Assembly: GCF_934424005.1 (NCBI RefSeq)
Contig: NZ_CAKRXI010000006.1
Location: 28,865-92,864, forward strand
Direction: 5' to 3'
DNA from: an uncultured Blautia sp.
GTDB lineage: Bacteria; Bacillota; Clostridia; Lachnospirales; Lachnospiraceae
Length of the DNA stretch: 64,000 bases
Position numbers and translations under genes: made by a program. Shown piece after piece: positions 1-8,576 of this stretch. Within the stretch, counting starts at the first letter, position 1. Each line of letters opens with the position of its first letter. The notes beneath the pieces are model-generated. The model did no database searches. It worked only from the letters and a program-made list of their open reading frames with translations, and was not told the DNA's origin.

Positions 1-19
1 CGCGAATTATGTCAAACGA

Positions 20-38
20 ATGTGGATTTTTACCACAT
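20..38. repeat. Short inverted repeat before the capsule locus
   Basis: Six-base arms ATGTGG (20-25) and CCACAT (33-38) flank a 7-base loop, about 70 bases before the first capsule gene. There is no T-run after it, so it is not an obvious terminator. It could be an operator or mRNA hairpin of the capsule operon leader. The window begins here, so the upstream promoter cannot be judged. Confidence 0.35.
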
Positions 39-107
39 AAAATGATATATTATACATACGTAGAAATAGTATAAAAGATTTTATGTTTTAAAAGGAAGGT
101 TTTGCGT

Positions 108-1562
108 ATGTATAGAAAATCTGCACAGGGATGGCTGAAGCACTGGGACTTCATGTGCCTTGATGTCATATGTCTGCAGTTGGCTTTTATTCTTTCATGT
201 TTTATAAGGTTAAGACTGATCAATCCATATAAGGAATCTTTTTATTGTACAATGGCGGTCGGATTTATTCTGTGTCAGCTCGTTGTCACATTTTTCTGTC
301 AGTCCTATAAGGACGTTCTGAGACGCGGGTATTATATTGAGTTCACAAAGACGGTAAAGCATGTCGGAGCAGTGATGCTTCTTTCTATGTTTTACCTTTT
401 TGTGACTCAACAGGCGAATGCTTTTTCCAGAATTATATTTTTTATAACAGCTATTATCTATCTGGGAGTTTCCTACATAGCCAGACTGATCTTAAAGAAG
501 CTGATTATAAGTCGAAATATTAAAGAGAATACATTGGCTTCCATGATCGTTGTTTCTGCAGCAGATGAGGTGGAGCAGACATTAAAGAAACTCCTGAGCA
601 GACCAGTTCAGAACTTTAATGTTACCGGGATTGCTGTGCTGGATGAGGACTTTCAGGAAACTTCCATATCCGGAATTCCGGTGATTGGGAACACGGAGAC
701 GGTCAAGGATTATCTCTGTCATGAATGGGTTGACGAAGTCTTTGTGAAGATTCCGGAGAAATTGCCATATCCGAATAAACTGATAAACGAGATTGTACTC
801 ATGGGTATTACGGTACATCTCAGCATTAATTCATCAGTAGGACTTGCAGCTCATGGGAAGCAGTTTGTGGAAAGAATCGGCGATTATTCTGTTATTACTT
901 CTAGTATCAATACTGCGACACCGAAACAGATGTTTTATAAACGCTTAATGGATATTGCCGGAGGACTTGTGGGTTGTATTCTTACCCTGATCCTTACTGT
1001 AATCATAGGTCCAATGATCTATTTGAAATCTCCTGGACCGATCTTTTTTTCGCAAGTACGTATCGGTAAGAATGGAAAGAAATTCAAAATCTATAAATTC
1101 CGTAGCATGTATATGGATGCGGAGCAGCGTAAAGAAGAACTTATGAGCCAGAACAAGATGGATGGTCTCATGTTTAAGATGGATTACGATCCACGTATCA
1201 TCGGATGTGAGAAAAAGGACAAAAATGGAAATCCAAAAGGAATCGGAAACTTTATCCGTAAAACCTCTCTGGATGAATTTCCACAGTTCTGGAATGTCCT
1301 GAAAGGGGATATGAGCCTTGTGGGAACCCGCCCGCCGACAGTAGATGAGTGGGAACAGTATGAACTTCATCACAGAAGCCGTATGTCCATCAAACCGGGT
1401 ATCACCGGTATGTGGCAGGTAAGCGGCAGAAGCGATATCACAGACTTCGAAGAAGTCGTAAGACTGGATAATGAATATATTGAGAACTGGTCGGTGGGAC
1501 TGGATATTAAGATTCTGTTTAAGACTGTGTTCTCTGTATTGAAGAGTGAAGGATCTGTGTGA
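108..1562 (+). CDS. Priming sugar-phosphate transferase (polyprenyl glycosylphosphotransferase)
   Basis: A bacterial sugar transferase that loads the first sugar-1-phosphate onto undecaprenyl phosphate at the inner membrane, starting capsule repeat-unit synthesis. The 484-residue protein has the full WbaP/CpsE-like layout: several N-terminal membrane helices in the first 130 residues, a soluble middle domain, a helix near residue 285, then the catalytic domain. Visible catalytic-domain motifs are [48 protein letters not shown] and [16 protein letters not shown] 108 is preferred over the in-frame TTG at 102, because AAGGAAGG at 92-99 lies 8 bases before the ATG and only 2 before the TTG. It heads the plus-strand locus and precedes a WecG-type transferase, the usual partner for the second sugar. 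Confidence 0.93.
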   Translation: MYRKSAQGWLKHWDFMCLDVICLQLAFILSCFIRLRLINPYKESFYCTMAVGFILCQLVVTFFCQSYKDVLRRGYYIEFTKTVKHVGAVMLLSMFYLFVTQQANAFSRIIFFITAIIYLGVSYIARLILKKLIISRNIKENTLASMIVVSAADEVEQTLKKLLSRPVQNFNVTGIAVLDEDFQETSISGIPVIGNTETVKDYLCHEWVDEVFVKIPEKLPYPNKLINEIVLMGITVHLSINSSVGLAAHGKQFVERIGDYSVITSSINTATPKQMFYKRLMDIAGGLVGCILTLILTVIIGPMIYLKSPGPIFFSQVRIGKNGKKFKIYKFRSMYMDAEQRKEELMSQNKMDGLMFKMDYDPRIIGCEKKDKNGNPKGIGNFIRKTSLDEFPQFWNVLKGDMSLVGTRPPTVDEWEQYELHHRSRMSIKPGITGMWQVSGRSDITDFEEVVRLDNEYIENWSVGLDIKILFKTVFSVLKSEGSV

Positions 1563-1593
1563 TCAGACGAAAAATGAGGGCAAAATATATAAT

Positions 1594-2361
1594 ATGGAAT
1601 TTGAAAGAAAAGTAGATAAATCTCTGATTCCAACCTGCAATATTATGGGGGTAAATATTGCTGCTATTAATATGGAATGGTTGGTTGATTATCTTAATAA
1701 GAATCTTGAAAAGATAAAAGGTGATTATATTTGTGTGTCAAATGTACATACGACAGTTACCAGTTATGAAGACGTATCTTATTGTGCGGTGCAAAATGGT
1801 GGATTGATGGCAATTCCAGATGGAGGACCTCTTTCGACAGTAGGCAGAAAAAGAGGCTGTCAGGATATGGCGAGAACAACGGGGCCAAGCCTGATGGGAG
1901 AAATTTTTCAGATATCTGCTGAAAAAGGATATAGTCATTATTTTTATGGTAGTACAGATGAAACACTAAAAATCCTGAAAGAAAAGTTGGAAGTGCGATA
2001 TCCTGGAATTAAAATTGTAGGATTATACAGCCCGCCATTTCGACCTCTTACAGAGGAAGAAGATAAAATGATTGTTGAAAGAATCAATGAGGCAAAACCG
2101 GATTTTGTGTGGGTTGGTTTAGGTGCACCAAAACAGGAAAAATGGATGGCGGCACATCAGGGAAAAATTGATGGACTGATGATTGGAGTCGGAGCCGGTT
2201 TTGATTACTATGCAGAAAATATTAAACGTGCGCCGGAATGGATGCAGAAAAGTAATTTAGAGTGGCTGTATCGTCTGATACAGGATCCGAAAAGATTATT
2301 TAAGAGATATTTGAATACAAATACGAAATTTATTTGGAATGCAATGATAAGGGGAAAGTGA
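1594..2361 (+). CDS. WecG/TagA/CpsF family glycosyltransferase
   Basis: A GT26-type enzyme of about 255 residues, expected to add the second sugar (often a ManNAc-type residue) to the lipid-linked sugar made by the preceding transferase. Family marks visible are NVHTTVTSYED, IPDGGPLS near the N-terminus, the conserved GLGAPKQEKWM block, and GVGAGFDYYA followed by RAPEWMQKSNLEWLYRL. An in-frame GTG at 1546 would overlap the previous gene by 17 bases. ATG 1594, preceded by GAGGG at 1576-1580, gives a protein closer to family length. The donor and acceptor sugars cannot be told from sequence. Confidence 0.9.
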   Translation: MEFERKVDKSLIPTCNIMGVNIAAINMEWLVDYLNKNLEKIKGDYICVSNVHTTVTSYEDVSYCAVQNGGLMAIPDGGPLSTVGRKRGCQDMARTTGPSLMGEIFQISAEKGYSHYFYGSTDETLKILKEKLEVRYPGIKIVGLYSPPFRPLTEEEDKMIVERINEAKPDFVWVGLGAPKQEKWMAAHQGKIDGLMIGVGAGFDYYAENIKRAPEWMQKSNLEWLYRLIQDPKRLFKRYLNTNTKFIWNAMIRGK

Positions 2362-2365
2362 GATA

Positions 2366-3544
2366 TTGACTGTAGACAATGATCAAAAACAAAATGTATT
2401 GATTGTACATAATTACTACCAGATTCCGGGTGGAGAAGATACAGTTGTAGCCAATGAAAAGAAAATGCTCGAAGAGCATGGGCATAAGGTGATTCTGTAC
2501 AGTAGGAATAATGCCGAACTAAAGGAAATGTCAAAGCTGAAAAAAATCACACTTCCTGTTACGACAGTATTTAATCCGAGAACATATAAAGAAATTAAAA
2601 AACTGATAAAAACAGAAAACATTGGAATTGTACATGTTCATAATACTCTGAATCTTATAAGTCCAGCAGTATATTATGCTGCAAGACATATGAAAGTGCC
2701 GGTAGTTCAGACGATACATAATTTCAGACTTTTGTGTCCAGGAGCAACTTTTTACAGAGATGGTCATATCTGTGAGGATTGTGTGAAACATGGCTTAAAA
2801 TGCGCAGTTAAGCATAGCTGTTATCGAGGCAGCAGAGTTCAGACATTGGCATGTGTGATTAGCACTTGGTTTCATCGTATGACAGGAATTTATGGAAAAA
2901 TAAATTATATCTGTCTGACGGAATTTAATAAGAGCAAATTACTGGAATTAAAGCAAATCAAACCAGAAAGAGTATTTGTAAAGCCTAATTTTGTTGAAAG
3001 TTCGAATATTTTTATTCCAGAGGAGCGACGGGAAAATCAGTTTGTTTTTGCGGGAAGATTGGATAAATTAAAGGGAATAGATATTCTTTTTGAAGCATGG
3101 AAACAAATGGATGATGAAGCCCCACGGCTGGTTGTATGTGGTACAGGTCCTATGGAAGAATGGTGCAAAACTTTTATCGCCAATAATAAAGTGAATATTC
3201 AATTAAAAGGATTTGTTCAAAACCAGGAAATACGAAAGATAATTGCAAATAGTAGAGCACTTATATTACCAACGCAGTGGTATGAAGGTTTTCCGATGAG
3301 TATTGTTGAGGCGTTTTCGGTGGGAACACCGGTGATTTGTTCGGATATTGGGAATGTTGGGAGCGTTGTTGAAGAAGGTGTGACAGGATGTAAATTTGTT
3401 GTGGATTCGATAGATGAAATTACCTATGCAATCAAAAGATGTCATGGACTGTGTGATCAGACGAGGAAAATCTATCTGGAAAAGTACTCTACAGAGAAAA
3501 ATTATGAGCTGATGAGTAGCATTTATAAAATGATTTATAAATAA
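2366..3544 (+). CDS. GT4 family glycosyltransferase
   Basis: A retaining GT-B fold glycosyltransferase (392 residues) likely to add a sugar to the capsule repeat unit on the cytoplasmic face. The N-terminal acceptor domain has HVHNTLNLISP and a cysteine-bearing stretch (IHNFRLLCPG, then C-x2-C) seen in some GT4 enzymes. The C-terminal Rossmann domain has VFAGRLDKLKGIDIL and the E-x7-E region WYEGFPMSIVEAFSVGTPVI. The start is TTG 2366, four bases after the previous stop, with AGGGG at 2350-2354; no better start is nearby. Coding is AT-rich, like its neighbours and unlike the housekeeping genes. Confidence 0.88.
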   Translation: MTVDNDQKQNVLIVHNYYQIPGGEDTVVANEKKMLEEHGHKVILYSRNNAELKEMSKLKKITLPVTTVFNPRTYKEIKKLIKTENIGIVHVHNTLNLISPAVYYAARHMKVPVVQTIHNFRLLCPGATFYRDGHICEDCVKHGLKCAVKHSCYRGSRVQTLACVISTWFHRMTGIYGKINYICLTEFNKSKLLELKQIKPERVFVKPNFVESSNIFIPEERRENQFVFAGRLDKLKGIDILFEAWKQMDDEAPRLVVCGTGPMEEWCKTFIANNKVNIQLKGFVQNQEIRKIIANSRALILPTQWYEGFPMSIVEAFSVGTPVICSDIGNVGSVVEEGVTGCKFVVDSIDEITYAIKRCHGLCDQTRKIYLEKYSTEKNYELMSSIYKMIYK

Positions 3545-3560
3545 ATGGAAGGAACTGTAA

Positions 3561-4452
3561 ATGCAAGATTCAAACATTGTTTCACAGGTTGTGAAAATAG
3601 AAAATAGTAGAAAAAAAAAAAGCCACACATTTTGCACTTTGTAATGGCTCTCTCTTGAGATATTTGATTGATTTAAATGGTGGCGCAAAGCGATTGAGTG
3701 AAAATATTTCGACATACTCAAAGAAATTGAGTATGCTGATGAGATTTATAGATATTCTTCCGTTTTCGTTACTGAGCAGTATGAAATTGGGATATTTTGT
3801 GAAAGCGGAACTTAACACAGAAGTAGAAACATGTAGGCTCAATACGAAGAAAAAGCATTGGAATATGATAGTTGGAACTTACGATGAGAAACAGAAAGTA
3901 GTTCTTCAATGTTTTAACGATTCAGAAAATTCGGATTTTATCAAGATTGGAAATGTAGCTACTGAAAAAGAAATGAATGCAGAAATTTCTTTTTTAAAGC
4001 AAAAAAGAAAGTATTCGACCTTTGATATTCCACAACTGTTGGACAGTATCAGTAGAGCAGATGGATCGGTATTTAATATTCAGGTAACAAAAGAATTTAT
4101 TGGAAGTAAGGTAGAGCCTGTATTGACACAGGAAATTGTGGATATTTATAAAGAGTTATCCAAAGATACACAAGGCGATTTGATGTTTTCACATGGAGAT
4201 TTTGCTCCATGGAATCTGAAAAGAAACGGAAGCAAATATACATTGTTTGACTGGGAACACTGCGGTTATCGGATACCGGGTTTTGATTTGATACATTATG
4301 CAACTATTATTCAGAAAGTATTGAATGGAAAAGAACTTCCAGAAGCGTTTGATGATGGTTTAAAGAATGTCCATGAATTTTTACCTGATTTTCAGGTAGA
4401 GAAAGAAGCTTTTTTGAAAGAGTTTGAAAAGTTAAGAACGCAAATTAGTTGA
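3561..4452 (+). pseudogene. Phosphotransferase (aminoglycoside/choline kinase-like fold), frameshifted at an A11 run
   Basis: The C-terminal part carries a kinase-like phosphotransferase signature: catalytic-loop HGDFAPWNLKRNG and metal-binding FDWEHCG, with RIPGFDLIHY after it. The likely true start is ATG 3561 (GGAAGGA at 3547-3553, 7 bases before). That frame hits a stop at 3642 after 27 codons, just past a run of eleven A at 3611-3621. Removing one A joins it to the frame that runs to 4452 and gives a continuous plausible protein through KATHFALCNGSLLRYLIDL. The downstream frame alone would have to start at TTG 3655 with no ribosome binding site. It is either broken, made by slippage on the A-run, or a sequence error. 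It precedes a kinase-like gene by 16 bases. Its substrate is unknown. Confidence 0.75.
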
Positions 4453-4468
4453 GGGAGAGAAGAAAATA

Positions 4469-5782
4469 ATGAATTGTACAGAGGTTTTTAATTATCTGTT
4501 TGAATCGTTCAATTCGCAGAATATTGATTATGTTATTATCCATTCCTATCAATATTTGCCTGATAGATTTGATTCGGATATAGATACTGCAATCAATGTT
4601 CCAAATATAAAAGATGCAATTAAACTACTTGATGATTCTTTAGCAGGAACTGGTTGGCGAGTGATTCAGTTTTGGAGACATGAAAATTATGCGGCTGACT
4701 GTGTTATTTCTAATGATGAAGAGTTTCTTCAGGTCGATTTTTGCACGCACTATGAAAGAAATGGCCGTGTTGTAATACCGGTGCAGGAATTGTTGGAAGG
4801 CAAAAGAAAGTGTAAAAATTTTTATGTACCAAAACCGCAAACAGAGTTCACTTATATTTTGGTAAAAAAAATATTGAAAAAAGTTTTTTCTGAGGGTAGT
4901 AGACAACAGTTGACTGCACTGTGGAAATCTATGAGTGAAAAGGAAAAGCAGGACACGCAGATTGGTCTGAAAAGATTTATAGCAGAAGATCAGATTACAA
5001 AAATTCTCGAATGTATTGAGACTTCACAATATGATTTGATTGATTTAGAAAGAGCACATCAAGAATTAAAAAAGAAAACATCCAATTTTGTAGATAATAT
5101 ACATTATAAATTTTTTGATATAAAACGTAGGATTGAGAGAATTATTCATCCTACAGGTATGTTTATTGTATTGTTGGGCGTAGATGGAGCAGGAAAAACA
5201 ACAATCGCAGATTCTTTGAAAGAAAGATATGTTACAGCATTCCGAAGGATTGATCATTATCATTCCAGAGTTCGTGTGCTAAAAGATATTTCTCAGTTGA
5301 AAAAAGATGCCAAACCAGTTGATGCATCAGACCCACATGGAAAGAAACAGAAATCAGGAAAGCTAACATCGGTAGTAAAATTTGGCTATTATTTTTTGGA
5401 TTTTTTGATTGGAAATGCAAAGATTACGGTCGCGAAAATAAAAAGTACACTTGTGTTGGTTGAACGGTATTATTATGATTATTCAATTGACAAGGTGCGT
5501 TATAATCTGAATTTATCCGATGGATTTTTACGTTTTTTTGAGCATTTTATTTTAAAACCGGATGTTATCTTTATTTTGACAGGTAATAGTAAGGAATTAC
5601 TGGAAAGAAAGCACGAAATCACAATAGAAGAAATTGATGAGCAAAAGAAAAAATTAGCAGACAGATTCAAGGATAATCCGAAAGCAGTGTTTATTAATAC
5701 TACAGAAGGAACTGTTGACGAATGCGTTGAAAAAATGTTGAAAGAATGCAATGCAATCATGAGGAATCGGAGAAAATGGTAA
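4469..5782 (+). CDS. Nucleotidyltransferase-like domain fused to a thymidylate-kinase-like P-loop domain
   Basis: A 437-residue two-domain protein. The N-terminal third has features of a polymerase-beta-type nucleotidyltransferase: DSDIDTAINV near residue 36, giving the D-x-D pair, and LQVDFCTH near residue 90 as a possible third acidic residue. The C-terminal part begins near residue 230 with a clear Walker A, VLLGVDGAGKTTIADSL, and continues like a thymidylate-kinase-family NMP kinase (VERYYYDYSIDK, then DVIFILTGNSKELLERK). I know of no assigned function for this combination. Its place beside a phosphotransferase gene in a capsule locus suggests it phosphorylates or transfers a nucleotide to a glycan precursor; that is inference. 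The ATG follows GAGGGAGAGAAG. Confidence 0.75.
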   Translation: MNCTEVFNYLFESFNSQNIDYVIIHSYQYLPDRFDSDIDTAINVPNIKDAIKLLDDSLAGTGWRVIQFWRHENYAADCVISNDEEFLQVDFCTHYERNGRVVIPVQELLEGKRKCKNFYVPKPQTEFTYILVKKILKKVFSEGSRQQLTALWKSMSEKEKQDTQIGLKRFIAEDQITKILECIETSQYDLIDLERAHQELKKKTSNFVDNIHYKFFDIKRRIERIIHPTGMFIVLLGVDGAGKTTIADSLKERYVTAFRRIDHYHSRVRVLKDISQLKKDAKPVDASDPHGKKQKSGKLTSVVKFGYYFLDFLIGNAKITVAKIKSTLVLVERYYYDYSIDKVRYNLNLSDGFLRFFEHFILKPDVIFILTGNSKELLERKHEITIEEIDEQKKKLADRFKDNPKAVFINTTEGTVDECVEKMLKECNAIMRNRRKW

Positions 5783-7023
5783 AAGATAGAATACGTGTTT
5801 TAATATCTGCATATGCATGTGAACCAAATAAGGGTTCAGAGCCTGGTGTAGGCTGGAATTGGGCTTTGCAAATGGCAAAATGGAATGAAGTCTATGTTAT
5901 AACTCGTTCTAATAATCGAGAATCGATCGAGGCATTTTTACAAGAACATCCAATGGAACACCTTCATTTTTATTATTATGACTGTGCTGCATGGAAAAAG
6001 AAAATGAAAAAATTGCCAAATGGTATATTTGTCTATTATAAAATGTGGCAAAAAGAGATATTGGCTCTGGCAAAAAAAGTTGTAGATGATGAAAAAATTG
6101 AAATTGTACATCATGTAACTTTCAATGAGTTTAGAACACCGGGAAAACTGTATCAACTTTCGATTCCATTTGTTTGGGGACCTATTGGAGGTGGACAGTT
6201 CTATAATCCTGTTTTTAAAGAGGCTTATTTTAGCTCAAAAGATATTCTTAAGGAAAAACTTAGAAATATTATTAATAGTTGTTATCTGGCATTTTCTCGT
6301 GATATTAAGGAAGCTGTTAAAAAGGCAGATACAATTATGATTGCGGATCAGTCCACAGAAAAAATCATGCCACAAACAAGAGAGTATGTGCGGCTATTGG
6401 AAACGGGATATGATCTGAGTAGAAATGGAATTAAACTGTATGATGAGAATATAACAATCAGTGATAACAGACCAATAAAACTTTTGTGGGTTGGTGGTAT
6501 CTGGCCGAGAAAAGGTCTGAAAGTTTTGCTTGATGCATTGCACGGTAGTCAGTTTGAAAATTATTCTTTGAGCATTGTTGGAGATGGACAAGATCGAAAA
6601 GTATCGGAGAAGCTTGTGCGGGAATATGGGATTGAGTCAAAAATACATTTTCTGGGAGCATTAAGTTATAACGAAGTGAATGATTTGTATGACAATGCAG
6701 ATGTTTTTGTGTTTACAAGTTTACGAGATACATCGGGAAATGTTGTATTAGAAGCAATGTCCCATGGTTTGCCGGTCATTGCAATTAATCATCATGGTGT
6801 TGGTGAAATAGTTACAGATGAAACTGGAATCCGAATTGATCCTGTTTCGTATGATTATGTAAAAAAAGATTTTGTAAAAGCAATTGAACAGTATGCACAA
6901 AATCCTCAGTTGATAAAACAACATGGTCTGGCAGGTCGAAAGCGATTGGAAACACAATATTCCTGGGAAAATAATGCGAAGGTTTTGCAAGAGATTTATG
7001 AAGGAATAGTTGAAGAAGGTTAA
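5776..7023 (+). CDS. GT4 family glycosyltransferase
   Basis: A GT-B glycosyltransferase of about 415 residues. The N-terminal domain has ISAYACEPNKGSEPGVGWNWA and PFVWGPIGGGQF, typical of a capsule GT4 subgroup. The C-terminal domain has LLWVGGIWPRKGLKVLLDAL, VGDGQDR and the nucleotide-sugar site around SLRDTSGNVVLEAMSHGLPVIA. ATG 5776 overlaps the previous stop by 7 bases and follows GAGGAATCGGAG, implying translational coupling. The in-frame ATG at 5746 lies inside the previous gene and is less likely. Sugar specificity is unknown. Confidence 0.9.
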   Translation: MVKDRIRVLISAYACEPNKGSEPGVGWNWALQMAKWNEVYVITRSNNRESIEAFLQEHPMEHLHFYYYDCAAWKKKMKKLPNGIFVYYKMWQKEILALAKKVVDDEKIEIVHHVTFNEFRTPGKLYQLSIPFVWGPIGGGQFYNPVFKEAYFSSKDILKEKLRNIINSCYLAFSRDIKEAVKKADTIMIADQSTEKIMPQTREYVRLLETGYDLSRNGIKLYDENITISDNRPIKLLWVGGIWPRKGLKVLLDALHGSQFENYSLSIVGDGQDRKVSEKLVREYGIESKIHFLGALSYNEVNDLYDNADVFVFTSLRDTSGNVVLEAMSHGLPVIAINHHGVGEIVTDETGIRIDPVSYDYVKKDFVKAIEQYAQNPQLIKQHGLAGRKRLETQYSWENNAKVLQEIYEGIVEEG

Positions 7024-7047
7024 AAGTGAGAAAGAAATGGTGGCAAA

Positions 7048-7579
7048 ATGAGTAAAAAATTGTGTGGGGGGGGCAGCACGGGCTGCCTATTACCTGCTTG
7101 GAAGATTCTTACCCAAATACCCAATTCCGGGATATAGAGTCGCATATAAAGTTCGTTATTTCCTGTGTAAACACATATTTGAATCTATGGGAGAAAATGT
7201 GTTAATTAAAAGGAATGCTTATTTTGGAGATGGATCAAAAATACGGATTGGTAACAATTCACAAATTGGTATTAATTCAATTATGGATAACGATGTCGTT
7301 ATTGGCGATGATGTAACCATGGGACCAGATGTAATTATCTATACATCATCTCATGAGTATAAAGATCTTGGGATTCCGATTAATCAGCAGGGTGAGAAGC
7401 CTCACAGGCAAGTTACGATTGGAAATAATGTATGGATTGGTGCGAGATGCATTATTTTGCCGGGGGTTTCGATTGGAGATAATGCAATCATTGGTGCCAA
7501 TACGGTTGTAACGAAGGATGTCCCGAAGAATGCAGTTTTCTGCGGTACTGAAGGACATGTTGTAAAGTTTAGAGCGTAG
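7048..7579 (+). pseudogene. Hexapeptide-repeat acetyltransferase, apparently frameshifted at a G8 run
   Basis: A left-handed beta-helix acyltransferase. Hexapeptide repeats run from IRIGNNSQIGINS through VVIGDDVTMGPDV, VTIGNNVWIGARC and VSIGDNAIIGANT, ending with TVVTKDVPKNAVFCG, as in Wzb/NeuD-like O-acetyltransferases of capsule loci. Only two starts are available. ATG 7048 reads MSKKLCGG but goes out of frame at a run of eight G (7066-7073) and stops after about 29 codons; with seven G it would read straight into the enzyme. GTG 7064, inside the tract, is in frame but has no ribosome binding site. So the gene may be switched off, may use the weak GTG, or may contain a sequence error. A second acetyltransferase in the locus carries an in-frame G7 run. 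Confidence 0.7.
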
Positions 7580-7595
7580 GAGAGAGGAAAAACAC

Positions 7596-8387
7596 ATGAT
7601 TGGAGAGAAAATTTCAGTTATTACAATTTCATATAATTCTAAAAAAACAATAGAAAGGACTTTCCAGTCTGTTTTAAAGCAATCATATCGTCCGTTAGAA
7701 TACGTATTGGTTGATGGAGAATCAAAGGATGGCACGGTTGAATTGATTCAGAAATATATTCCTATTTTTGAGGATGCTGGAATCGAAGTGAAATTTAAAT
7801 CAGAGCCGGATAAGGGGATTAGTGATGCATTTAATAAAGGAATAGAGCGGGCAACAGGAGAAATAATAGGTATTACAAATTCGGATGATTGCATTAGCAA
7901 TGATGTGTTGAGATTGGTTGCGGAAGCATTTGATACTGATATAGATGTTGTATGTGGCAATTGCAAATGGAATGATAAAGAAAATGGAATAGAATATGTT
8001 CGCAAATCAAAGATTGAGAAATTATATAAAATCAAGTATGAAATGGTTTTGATGCACCCTACATGTTATGTGAGAAAAAGAACTTATAATAAATTTGGAA
8101 AATTTGATTGCTCTTTAAAATGTGTAATGGACAAAGATTTAATGGCACGATTTTATAGAAACAACGCTAAATTTAAATATATAGATTCAGTGCTGTCTAT
8201 AATGTCAGCTGGAGGAGTTAGTGATGTTGATACTTCACGTGTATATAGAGAAGGAGTAGCTGTTGCGATTCGTAATGGCGTTCCAAAATGGTATGCAGAA
8301 TTAAGATGGAGAGTGATGGCTGTTCGGGCATATGTAATAGGAAAAGCTAAAAAAAATAAAAGATTGTGGAATATATTACGTAAGTAA
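7596..8387 (+). CDS. GT2 family glycosyltransferase
   Basis: An inverting GT-A glycosyltransferase of 263 residues. The N-terminus has SVITISYNSKKTIERTFQSV and VLVDGESKDGT, then KGISDAFNKGIERATGEIIG and the divalent-metal D-x-D region NSDDC. It should add one sugar of the capsule repeat unit in the cytoplasm, from a nucleotide-sugar donor. ATG 7596 has GGAGAGAGG 8 bases upstream. It follows the acetyltransferase by 16 bases. About 190 bases of AT-rich sequence with no recognisable gene follow it. Confidence 0.9.
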   Translation: MIGEKISVITISYNSKKTIERTFQSVLKQSYRPLEYVLVDGESKDGTVELIQKYIPIFEDAGIEVKFKSEPDKGISDAFNKGIERATGEIIGITNSDDCISNDVLRLVAEAFDTDIDVVCGNCKWNDKENGIEYVRKSKIEKLYKIKYEMVLMHPTCYVRKRTYNKFGKFDCSLKCVMDKDLMARFYRNNAKFKYIDSVLSIMSAGGVSDVDTSRVYREGVAVAIRNGVPKWYAELRWRVMAVRAYVIGKAKKNKRLWNILRK

Positions 8388-8573
8388 GAAAATTAAAATA
8401 GGAGAAATAATCAAGATGATTTGATGGAAGCTCTTGTATTTTATAGAAAATGATTACATGAAATGAAATTATTATGGTTGGTTGTCTATTTGTTAGTACA
8501 ATATGTGTTATAGAATGAGATGTTGTTCGTATATTCGAATGAGAACAGGGGACTATTGAAAAGAGAAGGAGAA
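8388..8573. other. AT-rich gap between two glycosyltransferase genes
   Basis: About 186 bases with no convincing gene, terminator or promoter. It is the longest gap in the first 13 kb of the locus and may mark a past recombination joint. Confidence 0.4.
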
Positions 8574-8576
8574 ATG

